Source of the DNA: Catenulispora pinistramenti | GTDB lineage: Bacteria > Actinomycetota > Actinomycetes > Streptomycetales > Catenulisporaceae | Length of the DNA: 40,935 bases | Assembly: GCF_018274385.1 (NCBI RefSeq) | Contig: NZ_JAAFYZ010000077.1 | Location: 1-40,935, forward strand | Direction of reading: 5' to 3' | Shown: positions 31,666 to 39,937 of the stretch, piece after piece | Layout of the letters: each line of letters starts with the position of its first letter | Position numbering within the stretch: the stretch's first letter is position 1 | Notes under the pieces: model-generated | The model's database searches: none | What the model was told of the DNA's origin: nothing | The model's input: only the letters and a program-made list of their open reading frames with translations | Program-made: the position numbers and the translations under genes

Positions 31666-33481
31666 GACGGCGGACGTGTCAAAGTCTTGTTGGGCGGACA
31701 GCAGAGTCTGGTTCTGCGGACACCAGAAGTGGTTCTGGCGCTGATCTTGTGATCGGCCGCGTCCGTGATCTTCGGGCGTAGATCACCCGCTTGCGGAGCA
31801 GATCGAACTTCGCGCGGCCATACATCTGGCGTTTCAGCATCTTGATACGGTTGACGTGGCCTTCGACGGCACCGGAGCTGAACGGCAGGGTCAGGCCGGC
31901 GGTGACGGCGGCGTGGTCTTGGACGATGCCCCTGGTGAACGGGATCAGGTCGGGCAGCTCGGCGATGCGGACCTCGGTGATCCAGGCGTTGAGTAGGTGT
32001 CCGTCGAGGTTGACCATCATTTTGGCGAAGTCTGTGACTAGCCCGGACAGGTCGTCCAGTTCCGGGCAGCGGGCCAGGATGCCTTTGAGCCGCTGTTGCT
32101 CGTCGGCGGATAGGCCCTCGGGGTGGCGGGTCAGCCAGCCGGTGGCGTCCCGGACCGTCGGCGGCACCGGGACGGCCGGGATCTTCGCGGCCTGTTTGCG
32201 GTAGGGCGCCAGGAACCGGCGCACGGTGCGGTCGGTGGCCTCATAGCCCAGGTCGCGCAGCTCGGCGGTGATGACGACGGCATCGGTGATCCCGGCGTTC
32301 CAGCGCTCGATGACGTAGGGCTTGAAGTCGTCCAGCACGCTGGGCCGGGTGACACCGCCCATGAGCTGGGACGGGTTGTCGGCGTCGGCGTAGCGGCGGA
32401 CGGTCTTGGCGTCCCAGCCGAGCTTGCGCTGGATCTTCGTCAGGGTCGCGCCCTCATCCAGCAGTTCGTGGACCATGCGGTGCCGTTCGATGGTGCGGAT
32501 AGCCAGAGGCGAGGTGGTCGCTTCGGTCGCTGCCAGGTCCAACGTCGCCGGTGCGGCGGGCCCCGCGACCGGTTCGCGCAGGCAGCCGCGGTGCCGGGCG
32601 ACCGTCTTCTCCACGGCCTCGCACAAGTTGTTCCACAAGTGCCAGCGATCAGCTACCTGGAGTGCGTCGGGGGCGCCGAGTCGGGCGGCCTCGGCGTAGG
32701 CGCCGGCCCGGTCGCGGCAGATCACCTCGACGCCGGGATGCGCGAGTAGCCACGCCGCGACCGGGCCCGCGGTGCGCTCGGGCAGCAGCTCGACCGGTCG
32801 ACGCGTGGTCATGTCGATCAGTACCGTGCCGTAGACGTGGCCCTTGCGCAGGGCGAAGTCGTCGATCCCGAGGACCTGCGGCCCGGTCGCCGACTGGCTC
32901 TCGGGCAGCGCGCGGACCCGCCGCAGCAGGGTGTGCCTGCTCACCGCGATACCGAGCTTCGCAGACAGCCGCGCTCCAGCCCGGCCGGCCAGCGCCAAGC
33001 CGATCGCGTCGAACTCGTCGAGCAGCAGCGGCGTGAACCGGGAGTGCGGGCTGGTCAGCCCCGGTATCTGCTCGGCGAACGTGACAGCCCGGCAAGCCGG
33101 GTTCTGGCAGCGGAACCGCCGTACCGTCAGACGGATCACAACGCCGACGCCCCCGATCGCGACGTCCCGCAGCTTGCGCACGTACCGGCCATGGACGCGG
33201 CCCGCGGCATCGCCGCAGTTCGGACATGCCGCCGAGTTGCTACGGGCGCGAGCGCCCAGCACTACCGACCCGACGCCGCGCTCGATCTGCTCGACGATGA
33301 CGCCGGCAAGGTGCGGCAGGAGTTCATAAGAACACTGTGATAGGCACCGCGCGATCCTCGCAGAGACCAGGCAAGATCACGAACCCGGCCAGTCACAAGA
33401 TCAGCGCCAGAACCATTTCTGATGTCCGCCAGCCTCGACATCACCCGGCCGCCCACCCCGACTTCCTCATGGCCGTTGACA
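31666..33481. mobile_element. ISL3-family insertion sequence, 1816 bp
   Basis: It is bounded by direct repeats ccagtgt. Inverted sequences lie at matching distance from both ends: 31718-31752 on the left and 33393-33427 on the right share tggttctggcgctgatct and ggaca plus cagaa. Farther out the ends are only loosely similar (agtc, tgggcgg). It contains a single transposase gene. The 7-bp duplication is one base shorter than the usual 8 bp of ISL3 elements. Confidence 0.8.
31679..33262 (-). CDS. ISL3 family transposase
   Basis: 527 residues. The N-terminal zinc finger is CPNCG...CQNPAC (13-16 and 52-57), with RLTVRRFRC between. The DDE-like core has Asp134 in LGIDDFALRKG, Asp184 in ICRDRAGAYAEAA, the VADRWHLWNNL motif, and the catalytic Glu in SSGAVEGHVNRIKMLKRQMY near the end. 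GTG 33262 is the first usable start, yet family-like residues (YELLPHLAGVIVEQIE) continue upstream in frame to about 33328 without a start codon. A GTG at 33333-33335 is one base out of frame, so a 1-nt insertion may have split the true N-terminus and weakened the enzyme. Confidence 0.88.
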   Translation of the reverse strand: MLGARARSNSAACPNCGDAAGRVHGRYVRKLRDVAIGGVGVVIRLTVRRFRCQNPACRAVTFAEQIPGLTSPHSRFTPLLLDEFDAIGLALAGRAGARLSAKLGIAVSRHTLLRRVRALPESQSATGPQVLGIDDFALRKGHVYGTVLIDMTTRRPVELLPERTAGPVAAWLLAHPGVEVICRDRAGAYAEAARLGAPDALQVADRWHLWNNLCEAVEKTVARHRGCLREPVAGPAAPATLDLAATEATTSPLAIRTIERHRMVHELLDEGATLTKIQRKLGWDAKTVRRYADADNPSQLMGGVTRPSVLDDFKPYVIERWNAGITDAVVITAELRDLGYEATDRTVRRFLAPYRKQAAKIPAVPVPPTVRDATGWLTRHPEGLSADEQQRLKGILARCPELDDLSGLVTDFAKMMVNLDGHLLNAWITEVRIAELPDLIPFTRGIVQDHAAVTAGLTLPFSSGAVEGHVNRIKMLKRQMYGRAKFDLLRKRVIYARRSRTRPITRSAPEPLLVSAEPDSAVRPTRL

Positions 33482-33488
33482 CCAGTGT
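33482..33488. repeat. right 7-bp direct repeat of the ISL3 insertion
   Basis: Second copy of ccagtgt; see 31659-31665. Confidence 0.75.
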
Positions 33489-33754
33489 CCGGAGTCGCCG
33501 TCGACGCCGGCGCTGCCCGGCAAGAGTGAGGGGTGTCGTTCCAGGAAGGTGTGCAGCAGCCGCTCGTCTTGTGAGTCGGGGCTGTCCAGGAGTTCCTGCC
33601 AGCGCTTCGTCAGGTACCGGTTGTATGTGGCCTCGTCAGGGGGGCCGTGCCGACTGTCTGGCACTCGGCGGCGTATCCGGGAAGGTGGCCGACGAACGGA
33701 TGGGCGAACGCGCTGGCAGTCTCGGGGTTCACCGGGTTCGTCACAGCAGCACAC
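33482..33754 (-). pseudogene. Shedu-like gene, 5' part
   Basis: 91 codons from GTG 33754. After an Arg/Pro-rich start come YNRYLTKRWQELLDSPDSQD and ERLLHTFLERHPSLLPGSAG, a helix pair found before the nuclease domain in DUF4263 proteins (ERxLxxFLExHPxLLPG). The reading frame continues HW and then enters the IS, stopping at 33467. It starts 20 bp after the AbiJ-like gene stop, so the two were one operon. A later GTG (VPDSRHGPP) is an alternative start. Confidence 0.72.
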
Positions 33755-33773
33755 TACGTCCGCGAGCCCGCAT

Positions 33774-35177
33774 CTACTCGGTAGGCCGGACGTTGTAGCG
33801 GTGAAAGAGGTCGGCGAAGAATCGCTGGAGCAGGACGCGGGCCGGCTCAGGGCGATGCAGTTCAGACCCGCCGAATCGGAACACCTCGTACCCGGCGAGC
33901 CTCAGGTCCCGATCACTGCGTACGTTGTCGCCGTACTTGGCGGGGCTGGGTCGTCCGTCGGCGCCCGTGTAGTGCTGTTGCCCGTCCACTTCGATGACGA
34001 TCCGGGGCCCGTGCGGAAGCAGCAGGAGGAAGTCCATGCGGAAGCGCAGCAGGGCTTCGGGGCCTCTTTCCTGAACGGTCTTCGGATCCCAGTGCAGCCA
34101 TACCTCGGGCAGTAGTGCCGGCAGGCCGAGTATCGCGTTGCCGTGGATCTCGTGGTAGAGCCGGTACAGGTTGTACTGCGGCGGGGAGTCCTTCGGGAGG
34201 CTGGCGGTAAGCCTCTGATACAGGGTCGTCTTCGCTTCGTCGTCCTCCGCGATCTGGCGGGTGTCCTTCCACCAGTTTTGAAGATCCTGCCATCGGACGC
34301 CGTCGGAGCCGATGGGCCGGTCGTAGATCAGAACATCGTCGGGGTTGCTCGCGATCTCGATGTCGTTGTCGAGGGCGTCGCGGAACCGGATGTCCGGCTT
34401 CCGCGGAGAGGCGAAGATGATGTTCTTCGGTCGGCCGCGCGGGGAGTTCAACGCCACCACGCTGAAGACGGGGTAGCCGCCGTCGCTGCCGGTCTCACGG
34501 AGCTCGACGCCAACCGGGAGCAGATGCTCGTTCATGGTGTCGGTGATGCTTCGCTGAACCGGCTCGTCAGGCACGAGATCCGGGGAGACCAGGCCCTCGA
34601 GGAACAGTGCGAACCGCCGGTCACCCGCTGCGAACGCCCCAAGCTGCTCGAAGAGGTACTCGGTCGTCCAGTCACCGGGATTGCGGAACACGTGCTGATC
34701 GATCTGGTCGCGAAGTCCTTTCGTCGCAAGGCCAGGGAAGAGCGCGGCCGAGACGATGTCCAGGCCGCCGCCGCTGACAACCCACAGGCTGTCCAGCAAC
34801 GCCATGAAGCGGTGCGCGTCGCGAACCAGGTCCGATAGATCAAGGCTGCGTGCCAGTTCGTGGCGGGCCTTCTTCGGGATCTCCGGGAAGCCGTCGGCGG
34901 CCCAGAACGTATCCTGAATGGCGAAGCGTGTCGCCAGGGTCAGGCTGAGGGACCGGAGCTCCAGGATCCGCCGGGCCAGGGGGACCACGTCGGTGTCCTG
35001 CAGGGCGGACGCCATGGCCTGTGCCCTCCTGGCCAGCGTCGGGTCTTCGACTGTTGGTTCCAGTAGGCCTAGTTCATCGCGAATCGCATCCATGGCCTTG
35101 TGGGAGTAGGCATGAAGGCCGAGAACGACATCCTTGACCAACTCGTGGAGCCTCGCCCGGTCCACACTGTCCGTCAC
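33774..35177 (-). CDS. AbiJ-like (AbiJ N-terminal domain 3) protein with C-terminal nuclease domain
   Basis: 467 residues from GTG 35177 (a GTG at 35219 is also open). The middle part (about 155-240) has the AbiJ_NTD3 pattern: QHVFRNPGDWTTEYLFEQLG, RRFALFLEGLVSPDLVPDE, MNEHLLPVGVELRE and GGYPVFSVV. Then comes a region with KNIIFASPRKPDIRFRDALD and QYNLYRLYHEIHG, and finally a nuclease-like core: FRMDFLLLLPHGP, IVIEVDGQQHY (Glu396, Asp398), YGDNVRSDRDLRLAG and YEVFRFGGSEL, as in Vsr/DUF559-type enzymes. AbiJ is an abortive-infection protein of lactococci. The likely job is phage defence by self-damaging or phage-DNA cleavage; the trigger is unknown. The Shedu-like gene follows after 20 bp. Confidence 0.75.
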   Translation of the reverse strand: MTDSVDRARLHELVKDVVLGLHAYSHKAMDAIRDELGLLEPTVEDPTLARRAQAMASALQDTDVVPLARRILELRSLSLTLATRFAIQDTFWAADGFPEIPKKARHELARSLDLSDLVRDAHRFMALLDSLWVVSGGGLDIVSAALFPGLATKGLRDQIDQHVFRNPGDWTTEYLFEQLGAFAAGDRRFALFLEGLVSPDLVPDEPVQRSITDTMNEHLLPVGVELRETGSDGGYPVFSVVALNSPRGRPKNIIFASPRKPDIRFRDALDNDIEIASNPDDVLIYDRPIGSDGVRWQDLQNWWKDTRQIAEDDEAKTTLYQRLTASLPKDSPPQYNLYRLYHEIHGNAILGLPALLPEVWLHWDPKTVQERGPEALLRFRMDFLLLLPHGPRIVIEVDGQQHYTGADGRPSPAKYGDNVRSDRDLRLAGYEVFRFGGSELHRPEPARVLLQRFFADLFHRYNVRPTE

Positions 35178-35262
35178 AGAGCCATTCTCACAGAGCGCAC
35201 GGACAAGCGTCTCCGACACCGCGACATACGACGGGTGGCGTCACGACACGCCAACTCGAACA

Positions 35263-35295
35263 GATCCGGCCTGAGCATGTGACCGCGGCCGGATC
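35263..35295. promoter_or_regulatory. inverted repeat in the divergent AbiJ-like/orphan promoter region
   Basis: Arms gatccggcc and ggccggatc are perfect complements with a 15-base loop. They lie in the 300-bp region between two divergent starts. It may be an operator or a transcript hairpin; nothing else is recognisable in the gap. Confidence 0.4.
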
Positions 35296-35477
35296 CGCTA
35301 CCGTGATCACGATGCCGGGCCGCGGAGGCCTGGAACGCCGACGCCACAAGTCACCCGGCGTGACTCGCTGGCCAGCCACAGGGGCGTGGTGCGCCCACTC
35401 CGCATCCATCGAACGCTGCACACAATTCACCGACAGGTGTGACAGATGCTGGCCGGGCAGCAGAAAGGCTGTCCGCC

Positions 35478-36422
35478 ATGCGTTCCAACAGGCGTGCTTC
35501 CGCGCTGCAGCGCAGTGCGTTCACCGGCGAGGTACCCGTCGCCGCCCGAGCCGGCACCGCCCGTGACGGCACACCCGGGCTCGACACCTGTACCGACCCC
35601 CAGCGAAGGCTCCGCGTCCTTCTGGCGCTCGGCCTGTTCAACGACTACGAGAAGGACCACGCCGACAACTCGTGGTGCTGCCCCGCAGTGTGCAGCTACA
35701 ACGTCACCTTCTCGCCCCGCCTGGACAGCCTGGTGATCATCACCGACTGTCCGCGCAACGTAGCCGGTCGCATGGTCGCCCGCGGCGAGGAACTCCGCGT
35801 TCCGGGACTGCGCTACAACCCCGACAAGGAATGCAGCCAGCACACACTGCACATCCTCGACATCGTCTCCGGCGCCGAGATGATCATCACTGACCGGGTC
35901 ACCGGCCGCGTCAAACCCGGGGCCGTGAAAAACGAGCGCTCACGGATCGCGACCGCTCGTGAACTGGGAATGCTCGCACTCACCGAAGCCGAGATGCAGG
36001 CGCTCGCGCAGATCCCGGAGATGACGCCGGCAATCGAGATCCTGCTCGCCGCCCTTGCCGTGCGGCTTGACGCCCGTGATCCGCAGGGCGGATGGGCGAT
36101 GGGGTACTGGTTCTGGGACCCGCTGGACCGCCCCGGCGCCCCGCAGACCTCCAGTCCCTATGGGTTTCGCCGAGTCCTTCGCGGCTGCGGCAACCGGTGG
36201 GAACTTCGGTGGTCGGAGTTCCCCTACGTGCAGGACGTCGCGACGATGTTGACCCACCCGATTATCGGGGTGCCCGGCTGCCAGGCACGCGACGTGTCGA
36301 ACGGCTATGACATCGCCCTGGGGAACTCCGTGCTTGCGCTTCGGTCTTGGTACCCGGCCGGGGATCGAGGCAGCAATCTGCGTCCGCAGATCACCAACGT
36401 GCGTTCCGCCCTTCTCTCCTGA
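35478..36422 (+). CDS. hypothetical Cys-rich protein, 314 residues
   Basis: I do not recognise this protein. Cys occur in clusters, CTDPQRR, WCCPAVCSYN, ITDCPRN and KECSQHTLH, which with His could bind a metal. The middle is strand-rich (SLVIITD, LHILDIVSGAEMIITDRVTG), followed by helices (ARELGMLALTEAEMQALAQI, AIEILLAALAVRLDAR) and a Trp-rich end (GWAMGYWFWDPLD, NRWELRWSEFPYVQ). There is no signal peptide or membrane helix. ATG 35478 has AGAAAGG upstream; a GTG at 35439 is also open. It is divergent from the AbiJ-like gene and ends in a strong terminator, so it is a single-gene unit. Its place suggests a defence or cargo role, which is inference. Confidence 0.7.
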   Translation: MRSNRRASALQRSAFTGEVPVAARAGTARDGTPGLDTCTDPQRRLRVLLALGLFNDYEKDHADNSWCCPAVCSYNVTFSPRLDSLVIITDCPRNVAGRMVARGEELRVPGLRYNPDKECSQHTLHILDIVSGAEMIITDRVTGRVKPGAVKNERSRIATARELGMLALTEAEMQALAQIPEMTPAIEILLAALAVRLDARDPQGGWAMGYWFWDPLDRPGAPQTSSPYGFRRVLRGCGNRWELRWSEFPYVQDVATMLTHPIIGVPGCQARDVSNGYDIALGNSVLALRSWYPAGDRGSNLRPQITNVRSALLS

Positions 36423-36434
36423 TCCCGTCGGCAC

Positions 36435-36476
36435 CGTTTCGGCGTCGGCCGCCCTGCGGCGGCCGGCGCCGAAACG
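36435..36476 (+). terminator. hairpin terminator after the orphan gene
   Basis: Arms of 19 bp (36435-36453 and 36458-36476) pair with one G-U and a 4-base loop, ctgc, 12 bp after the stop codon. Confidence 0.85.
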
Positions 36477-36771
36477 AGCCCGTCAGCCCGTCAGCAGGTG
36501 CCGGAACTGCAGATGCCCGGCGCTGCCCGCGCGATGGATCGTGTCCACGGCCAGGGACTGCACCTTGAGCATTAGTTGCGGTGGTGGGACCAGAGTCGTG
36601 GTCTCTGTCTGCGGAGATCGGTCGAGCGGACCAGCTACATGGTCGGCCAAGTCACTGGTGGGCCGGAGTGCCTGGCTCTGAATTTGAGATCTGGGATCTG
36701 ACGTCGCGTGTCGGTGAGTTTGGGCGTCGCTCGGAGGGTTGAGGACGCCGAAAGTTCGGTGAGAAGTGACG
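36477..36771. other. intergenic, possible gene debris
   Basis: 295 bp between two convergent genes. On the minus strand about 30 codons (LKVQSLAVDTIHRAGSAGHL, ending FRHLLTG at 36483) look coding but are not recognised; they may be the tail of a lost gene. Nothing else is evident. Confidence 0.3.
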
Positions 36772-37347
36772 TCACTGTGCTCCGAGTTCTGGATCATCCA
36801 GCCACGCCTGATACCAGTCGTGGAAGTCAGGGCCCGGGGTCAGCCCTTCGTCCGATGCGAAGTCATCGAACCAAACCTGGCCTCGGGCGTCGCCGGTGAC
36901 CACGAGTCGGAAGTAGGCGCCGCAGCCGTATGCGGCGAGCACGAGTGACCCGGATAGCCAGGACGGATCGTAGAGGATGTCCTCGTCGCTCAGTCCTGGC
37001 CGGTAGGGCTGGAACCGCTCGGTGTGTGGGAATGCGGTGGCCAGGAAACCGGGTCGGCGTTCTTCCGAGGGGTAGTTCGGGTTGTCCCAGTCCGTGCCGT
37101 CGTGGCGATACATCCCTAAGTAGGGGCCCGCGCCGCCGTCGCCGACCGTGGTGATGAACTTCCGATAGGCATCAGGCAGCGCGATGCCGTTGTCCCGCTC
37201 GAACCGTGTGAGGTCTTCTGCCGAAGTCGTCCGACCCAGCTGGTATCGGTGCTGTCTGGCGCCGAACTGTCGGAGTTGTGGGTCCGCGTCGGCCAGTTCG
37301 CGAAGCCGACGGCGCACCTGTTCCTGGTTCCACACGTCGTCGAGCAT
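36772..37347 (-). CDS. SMI1/KNR4 (SUKH) family protein
   Basis: 191 residues from ATG 37347. The SUKH pattern is clear: DLTRFERDNGIALPDAYRKF, then TTVGDGGAGPYLGMY, SGSLVLAAYGCGAYFRLVVT, GQVWFDD and the end FHDWYQAWLDD. Many SUKH proteins are immunity factors against polymorphic or contact-dependent toxins, though some have other binding roles. No toxin gene is beside it, so its partner may be lost or elsewhere. A TTG at 37374 is a possible earlier start. It lies downstream of the DUF6262 fragment on the same strand. Confidence 0.85.
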   Translation of the reverse strand: MLDDVWNQEQVRRRLRELADADPQLRQFGARQHRYQLGRTTSAEDLTRFERDNGIALPDAYRKFITTVGDGGAGPYLGMYRHDGTDWDNPNYPSEERRPGFLATAFPHTERFQPYRPGLSDEDILYDPSWLSGSLVLAAYGCGAYFRLVVTGDARGQVWFDDFASDEGLTPGPDFHDWYQAWLDDPELGAQ

Positions 37348-37463
37348 GACAGGCTGGCCCCAGTTGTGGAGCAATGTTTCGGCAGCCGGGTGATCATGAA
37401 AGCCTGTATGTCGTCCGCGCCGTGCTCGACGACCAGCCGATCGAAGATCAGAGTGCCCTTGCT

Positions 37464-37967
37464 TCAGTCCGAAACTGCGCTTCGCCGCTCGGCGATGACC
37501 AGGGCGGCGTGCGTCGCCGAGAGGTCACGCCGGAGTCGTAGACCTTCGATGACTGCCGTGTCGCGCTCCATTGTCACTTTCCGGTGAGCGGCCTCGAGAT
37601 CAGAGATGCGATCTTGCATAGCTCCGATGCGGTCCAGCTCGGCGCAGCCGATGGTCCCATCCATCTGGTCAGCGCGGGCTTCCGCGAACGCTTGCTGAAC
37701 GACGTGGAGCTGGCCGGCCAGCGCCTTGTTCCGCGCGAGCAGTTGCGCGTTTTCGGATTTCAGCTGCTCGGCCAGTTCCGTTTGTCCGGCTGCTGCGGCA
37801 CTGATCTTGTCCTGTCGGATCTGGGCACGTACCCGGTCTGCGTATGCCTTCACGTCGCGATGTTCGTAGAGCCAGTTCTCGTGGACGTCGGCTTGGAGGC
37901 GAATCGCAGCGTTGGACAGTTGTCGGCCGCTGCGTTCCATCTCACCGATCACAGCTTCGACCCGCCG
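37464..37967 (-). pseudogene. DUF6262 (TnpC-like) recombination accessory gene, 3' part, cut by IS256 element
   Basis: About 167 codons remain after the 9-bp repeat, reading RRVEAVIGEMERSGRQLSNA, then ENWLYEHRDVKAYADRVR, a long coiled-coil (ELAEQLKSENAQLLARNKAL) and MQDRISDLEAAHRKVTMERD. The first part is the helix-turn-helix-like core of DUF6262 proteins (SxxWLYxHxD). These small proteins lie directly after tyrosine integrases in Tn554-like elements and are thought to aid recombination. Joined to 40064-39963, the gene would code for 198 residues without any other defect. Confidence 0.8.
37959..37967. repeat. left 9-bp target duplication of the IS256 element
   Basis: gacccgccg, repeated at 39963-39971 and in the same codon phase of the interrupted gene (Arg-Arg-Val). 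Confidence 0.85.
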
Positions 37968-37992
37968 GAGCAATTGTCAAATCCTGTGGATC
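37968..37992. repeat. left terminal inverted repeat of the IS256 element
   Basis: Matches the reverse complement of 39938-39962 at 21 of 25 bases. Its inner two bases are part of the phosphatase stop codon. Confidence 0.85.
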
Positions 37993-38599
37993 ACTGGTTC
38001 GTCCCGGGCCAGGCCGGGCAGTGCCAGGTGTGGCCGTCCAGGTCGATGAGGAAGGGCTCGGCGTGCGGTAGGGGTGTTCCCCAGACCCGGCCGCCGAGGT
38101 TGCAGAGCCGGCCGAGGCCGGCCGTCAGGCTGGCGGTGTGGCCGACGACGGCGACGGTTTGGCCGGGGTGCCGGTCTGCGATGCGGCCGAAGGCGGCGGT
38201 GATGCGGGCGATGACGTCGTGCCCGGTCTCGCCGTCGGCGACGTGCTGTGCCAAGTCCTCGTTGAGGATCCAGGCGCGCAGCACCTCGGCGGTCTGCCGG
38301 CCGATCGCTGGGTCGGTGCTGCCCTCGGCGCCGCCGATGCCGACCTCTGCCAGGTCAGGCAGGGTATGGACATGGATGCCGCGGGCTGCGGCGAGCGGGG
38401 CGGCGGTCTGCTGTGTGCGCAGCGCGGTGCTGGTGTAGATCGCGCTGATCGGCTCGTCGGCCAGCGCCCGGGCCGCGGCAGCAGCCTGTGTGTGGCCGCG
38501 TTCGGTCAGCGGTGCGGCCGGGACCGTGCCGGCGACGGCGGCGGTGACATTCTCGGACTCGGCGTGGCGCAGGCACCAGATGCGGGTGTGGTCGTTCAT
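37991..38599 (-). CDS. histidine phosphatase family protein, passenger of the IS256 element
   Basis: 202 residues of the phosphoglycerate-mutase-like superfamily. The phosphohistidine motif is LRHAESEN (Arg11, His12, with Ala for the usual Gly), with TERGHTQAAAAARALADEPI and YTSTALRTQQTA (Arg61) next, and the second catalytic His154 in VVGHTASL. It is probably a phosphomonoesterase; the branch (broad-specificity, CobC-like) does not define a substrate. ATG 38599 overlaps the transposase TGA (ATGA), so translation is coupled to the transposase. The stop at 37991 lies at the edge of the inverted repeat, so the gene is wholly internal to the element. It may regulate or simply hitchhike with transposition. 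Confidence 0.88.
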   Translation of the reverse strand: MNDHTRIWCLRHAESENVTAAVAGTVPAAPLTERGHTQAAAAARALADEPISAIYTSTALRTQQTAAPLAAARGIHVHTLPDLAEVGIGGAEGSTDPAIGRQTAEVLRAWILNEDLAQHVADGETGHDVIARITAAFGRIADRHPGQTVAVVGHTASLTAGLGRLCNLGGRVWGTPLPHAEPFLIDLDGHTWHCPAWPGTNQ

Positions 38600-39849
38600 G
38601 CCGCGCCAACTTCCCGGCGCTCGACCAGGACGCCGCGCTCGAAGCGGGCTCCGGCGCGTACCAAGGCGACCAGGTGGGGTGCGTTGACGGCGCGCCAGCG
38701 GGCTTGGGCGGACTCGATGAGCTTGAACGTCATCGCCAGCGCGGCGGTGCGGGAGCCGGCACCGCGGGTGACCCGGGTGCGTAGCCGGACGGTAGCGAAG
38801 GTGGACTCGATCGGGTTGGTGGTCCGCAGGTGGATCCAGTGCTCGGCGGGGTAGTCGTAGAACGCCAGCAGCACGTCCTCGTCCTTGGTGATCTTCTCGA
38901 CGGCCTTCGGGAACTTCGCGCCGTACTGCCGCTCGAAGGCCCGGATAGCTTTCCTGGCCTGGTCCTTGTCCTCGGCGTTGTAGATGTCTGCGATGGCCGC
39001 CTTGGCCGCGGGCTGCGCCGACTTCGGCAGGGCGTCGACCACGTTCGCGGTTTTGTGAACCCAACAGCGCTGTTCGCGGGTGTCGGGGAAGACGTCGCGC
39101 AGCGCCTTCCAGAATCCCAGCGCCCCGTCACCGACGGCGAGCACCGGGGCACGCATGCCGCGGCGTTCGGCGTCGCGCAGCAGGTTCGCCCAGGACTCGC
39201 CGGATTCCCGATAGCCCTCTGCCAGGGCTATCAGCTCTTTGCTGTCATCGATCCGCACGCCGATCATCACCAGCACGCAGGCCTTGGCCTCGTCCAGGCG
39301 GACCTTCAGATGGACGCCGTCGGCCCAGACGTAGACGAAGTCCAGCTCCGACAGGTCGCGGGCCTGGAAAGCCTTGTGGTCCTCGGTCCAGGTCGCGGTC
39401 AGGCGTGTCATGGTCGCCGACGACAGCCCGGCCGTCGAGCCTAGGAACTGCTCCAACGCGGGCACGAAGTCGCCGGTGGACATGCCGTGCAGATACAGCA
39501 GCGGCAGCACCTCGGCGATCTTCGGGGTCTTGCGTGCCCAGGCCGACAGGATCGCCGAGGAGAACCGCTTCCGCTCGCCGGTCTCGGCGTCAACGCGCTT
39601 GTCGTTCACCCGCGGCGCCTTGACCTCCACCTGCCCGGCCGCCGTGGTGATCGCGCGCTGAGCGTGGTAGCCGTTGCGCACCACCAGGCGCCGTCCTGCC
39701 TCGTCCCGCTGCCCGGCAAGCTCCGCGATATAGGCGTTGACCTCGGCTTCCAGCGCTGCGGCGAGCATCCGCCGGGCGCCCTCGCGTACGATCTCATCGA
39801 TCAGGGAGCCGGATTCGGTCGTACTGTCGGCGTTGACTACCGTAAGCAT
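38596..39849 (-). CDS. IS256 (Mutator-type) family transposase
   Basis: 417 residues. Family blocks are RNGYHAQRAITTAAGQVEVK, VLPLLYLHGMSTGDF, the first catalytic Asp in FVYVWADGVHLKVRLDE, the second in VLAVGDGALGFWKALRDVFP, followed by QRCWVHKTANVVDALP (the C/H-rich signature) and TNPIESTFATVRLRT with the catalytic Glu. All DDE residues are present, so it may be active. ATG 39849 lies 89 bp inside the right inverted repeat. It is the first gene of a two-gene unit with the histidine phosphatase. Confidence 0.95.
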   Translation of the reverse strand: MLTVVNADSTTESGSLIDEIVREGARRMLAAALEAEVNAYIAELAGQRDEAGRRLVVRNGYHAQRAITTAAGQVEVKAPRVNDKRVDAETGERKRFSSAILSAWARKTPKIAEVLPLLYLHGMSTGDFVPALEQFLGSTAGLSSATMTRLTATWTEDHKAFQARDLSELDFVYVWADGVHLKVRLDEAKACVLVMIGVRIDDSKELIALAEGYRESGESWANLLRDAERRGMRAPVLAVGDGALGFWKALRDVFPDTREQRCWVHKTANVVDALPKSAQPAAKAAIADIYNAEDKDQARKAIRAFERQYGAKFPKAVEKITKDEDVLLAFYDYPAEHWIHLRTTNPIESTFATVRLRTRVTRGAGSRTAALAMTFKLIESAQARWRAVNAPHLVALVRAGARFERGVLVERREVGAA

Positions 39850-39937
39850 GGGCGTGCCCTCCCAGCCGACGTTGGCGCGTCGGCCTACTCAGTGACCTTC
39901 GAATCGATCACTCGGGAGGGTACGCCCCCACCGAGCC

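Noticed and set aside
30975-31682. Shedu-like ORF as an intact 235-residue gene starting at TTG 31682
   Set aside because: Its first residues come from the IS end, no ribosome binding site is present, and the N-terminal half lies beyond the element in the same frame.
31718-33427. ISL3 element limited to the strongly matching inner inverted repeats
   Set aside because: The direct repeats and exact restoration of the split gene place the ends at 31666 and 33481; the transposase stop also lies outside the inner repeat.
37116-37463. Extra minus-strand gene between the SMI1 and DUF6262 genes
   Set aside because: A short string (FDRLVVEHGADDIQAFMI) looks coding but has no start or family; at most it is debris of a lost gene.
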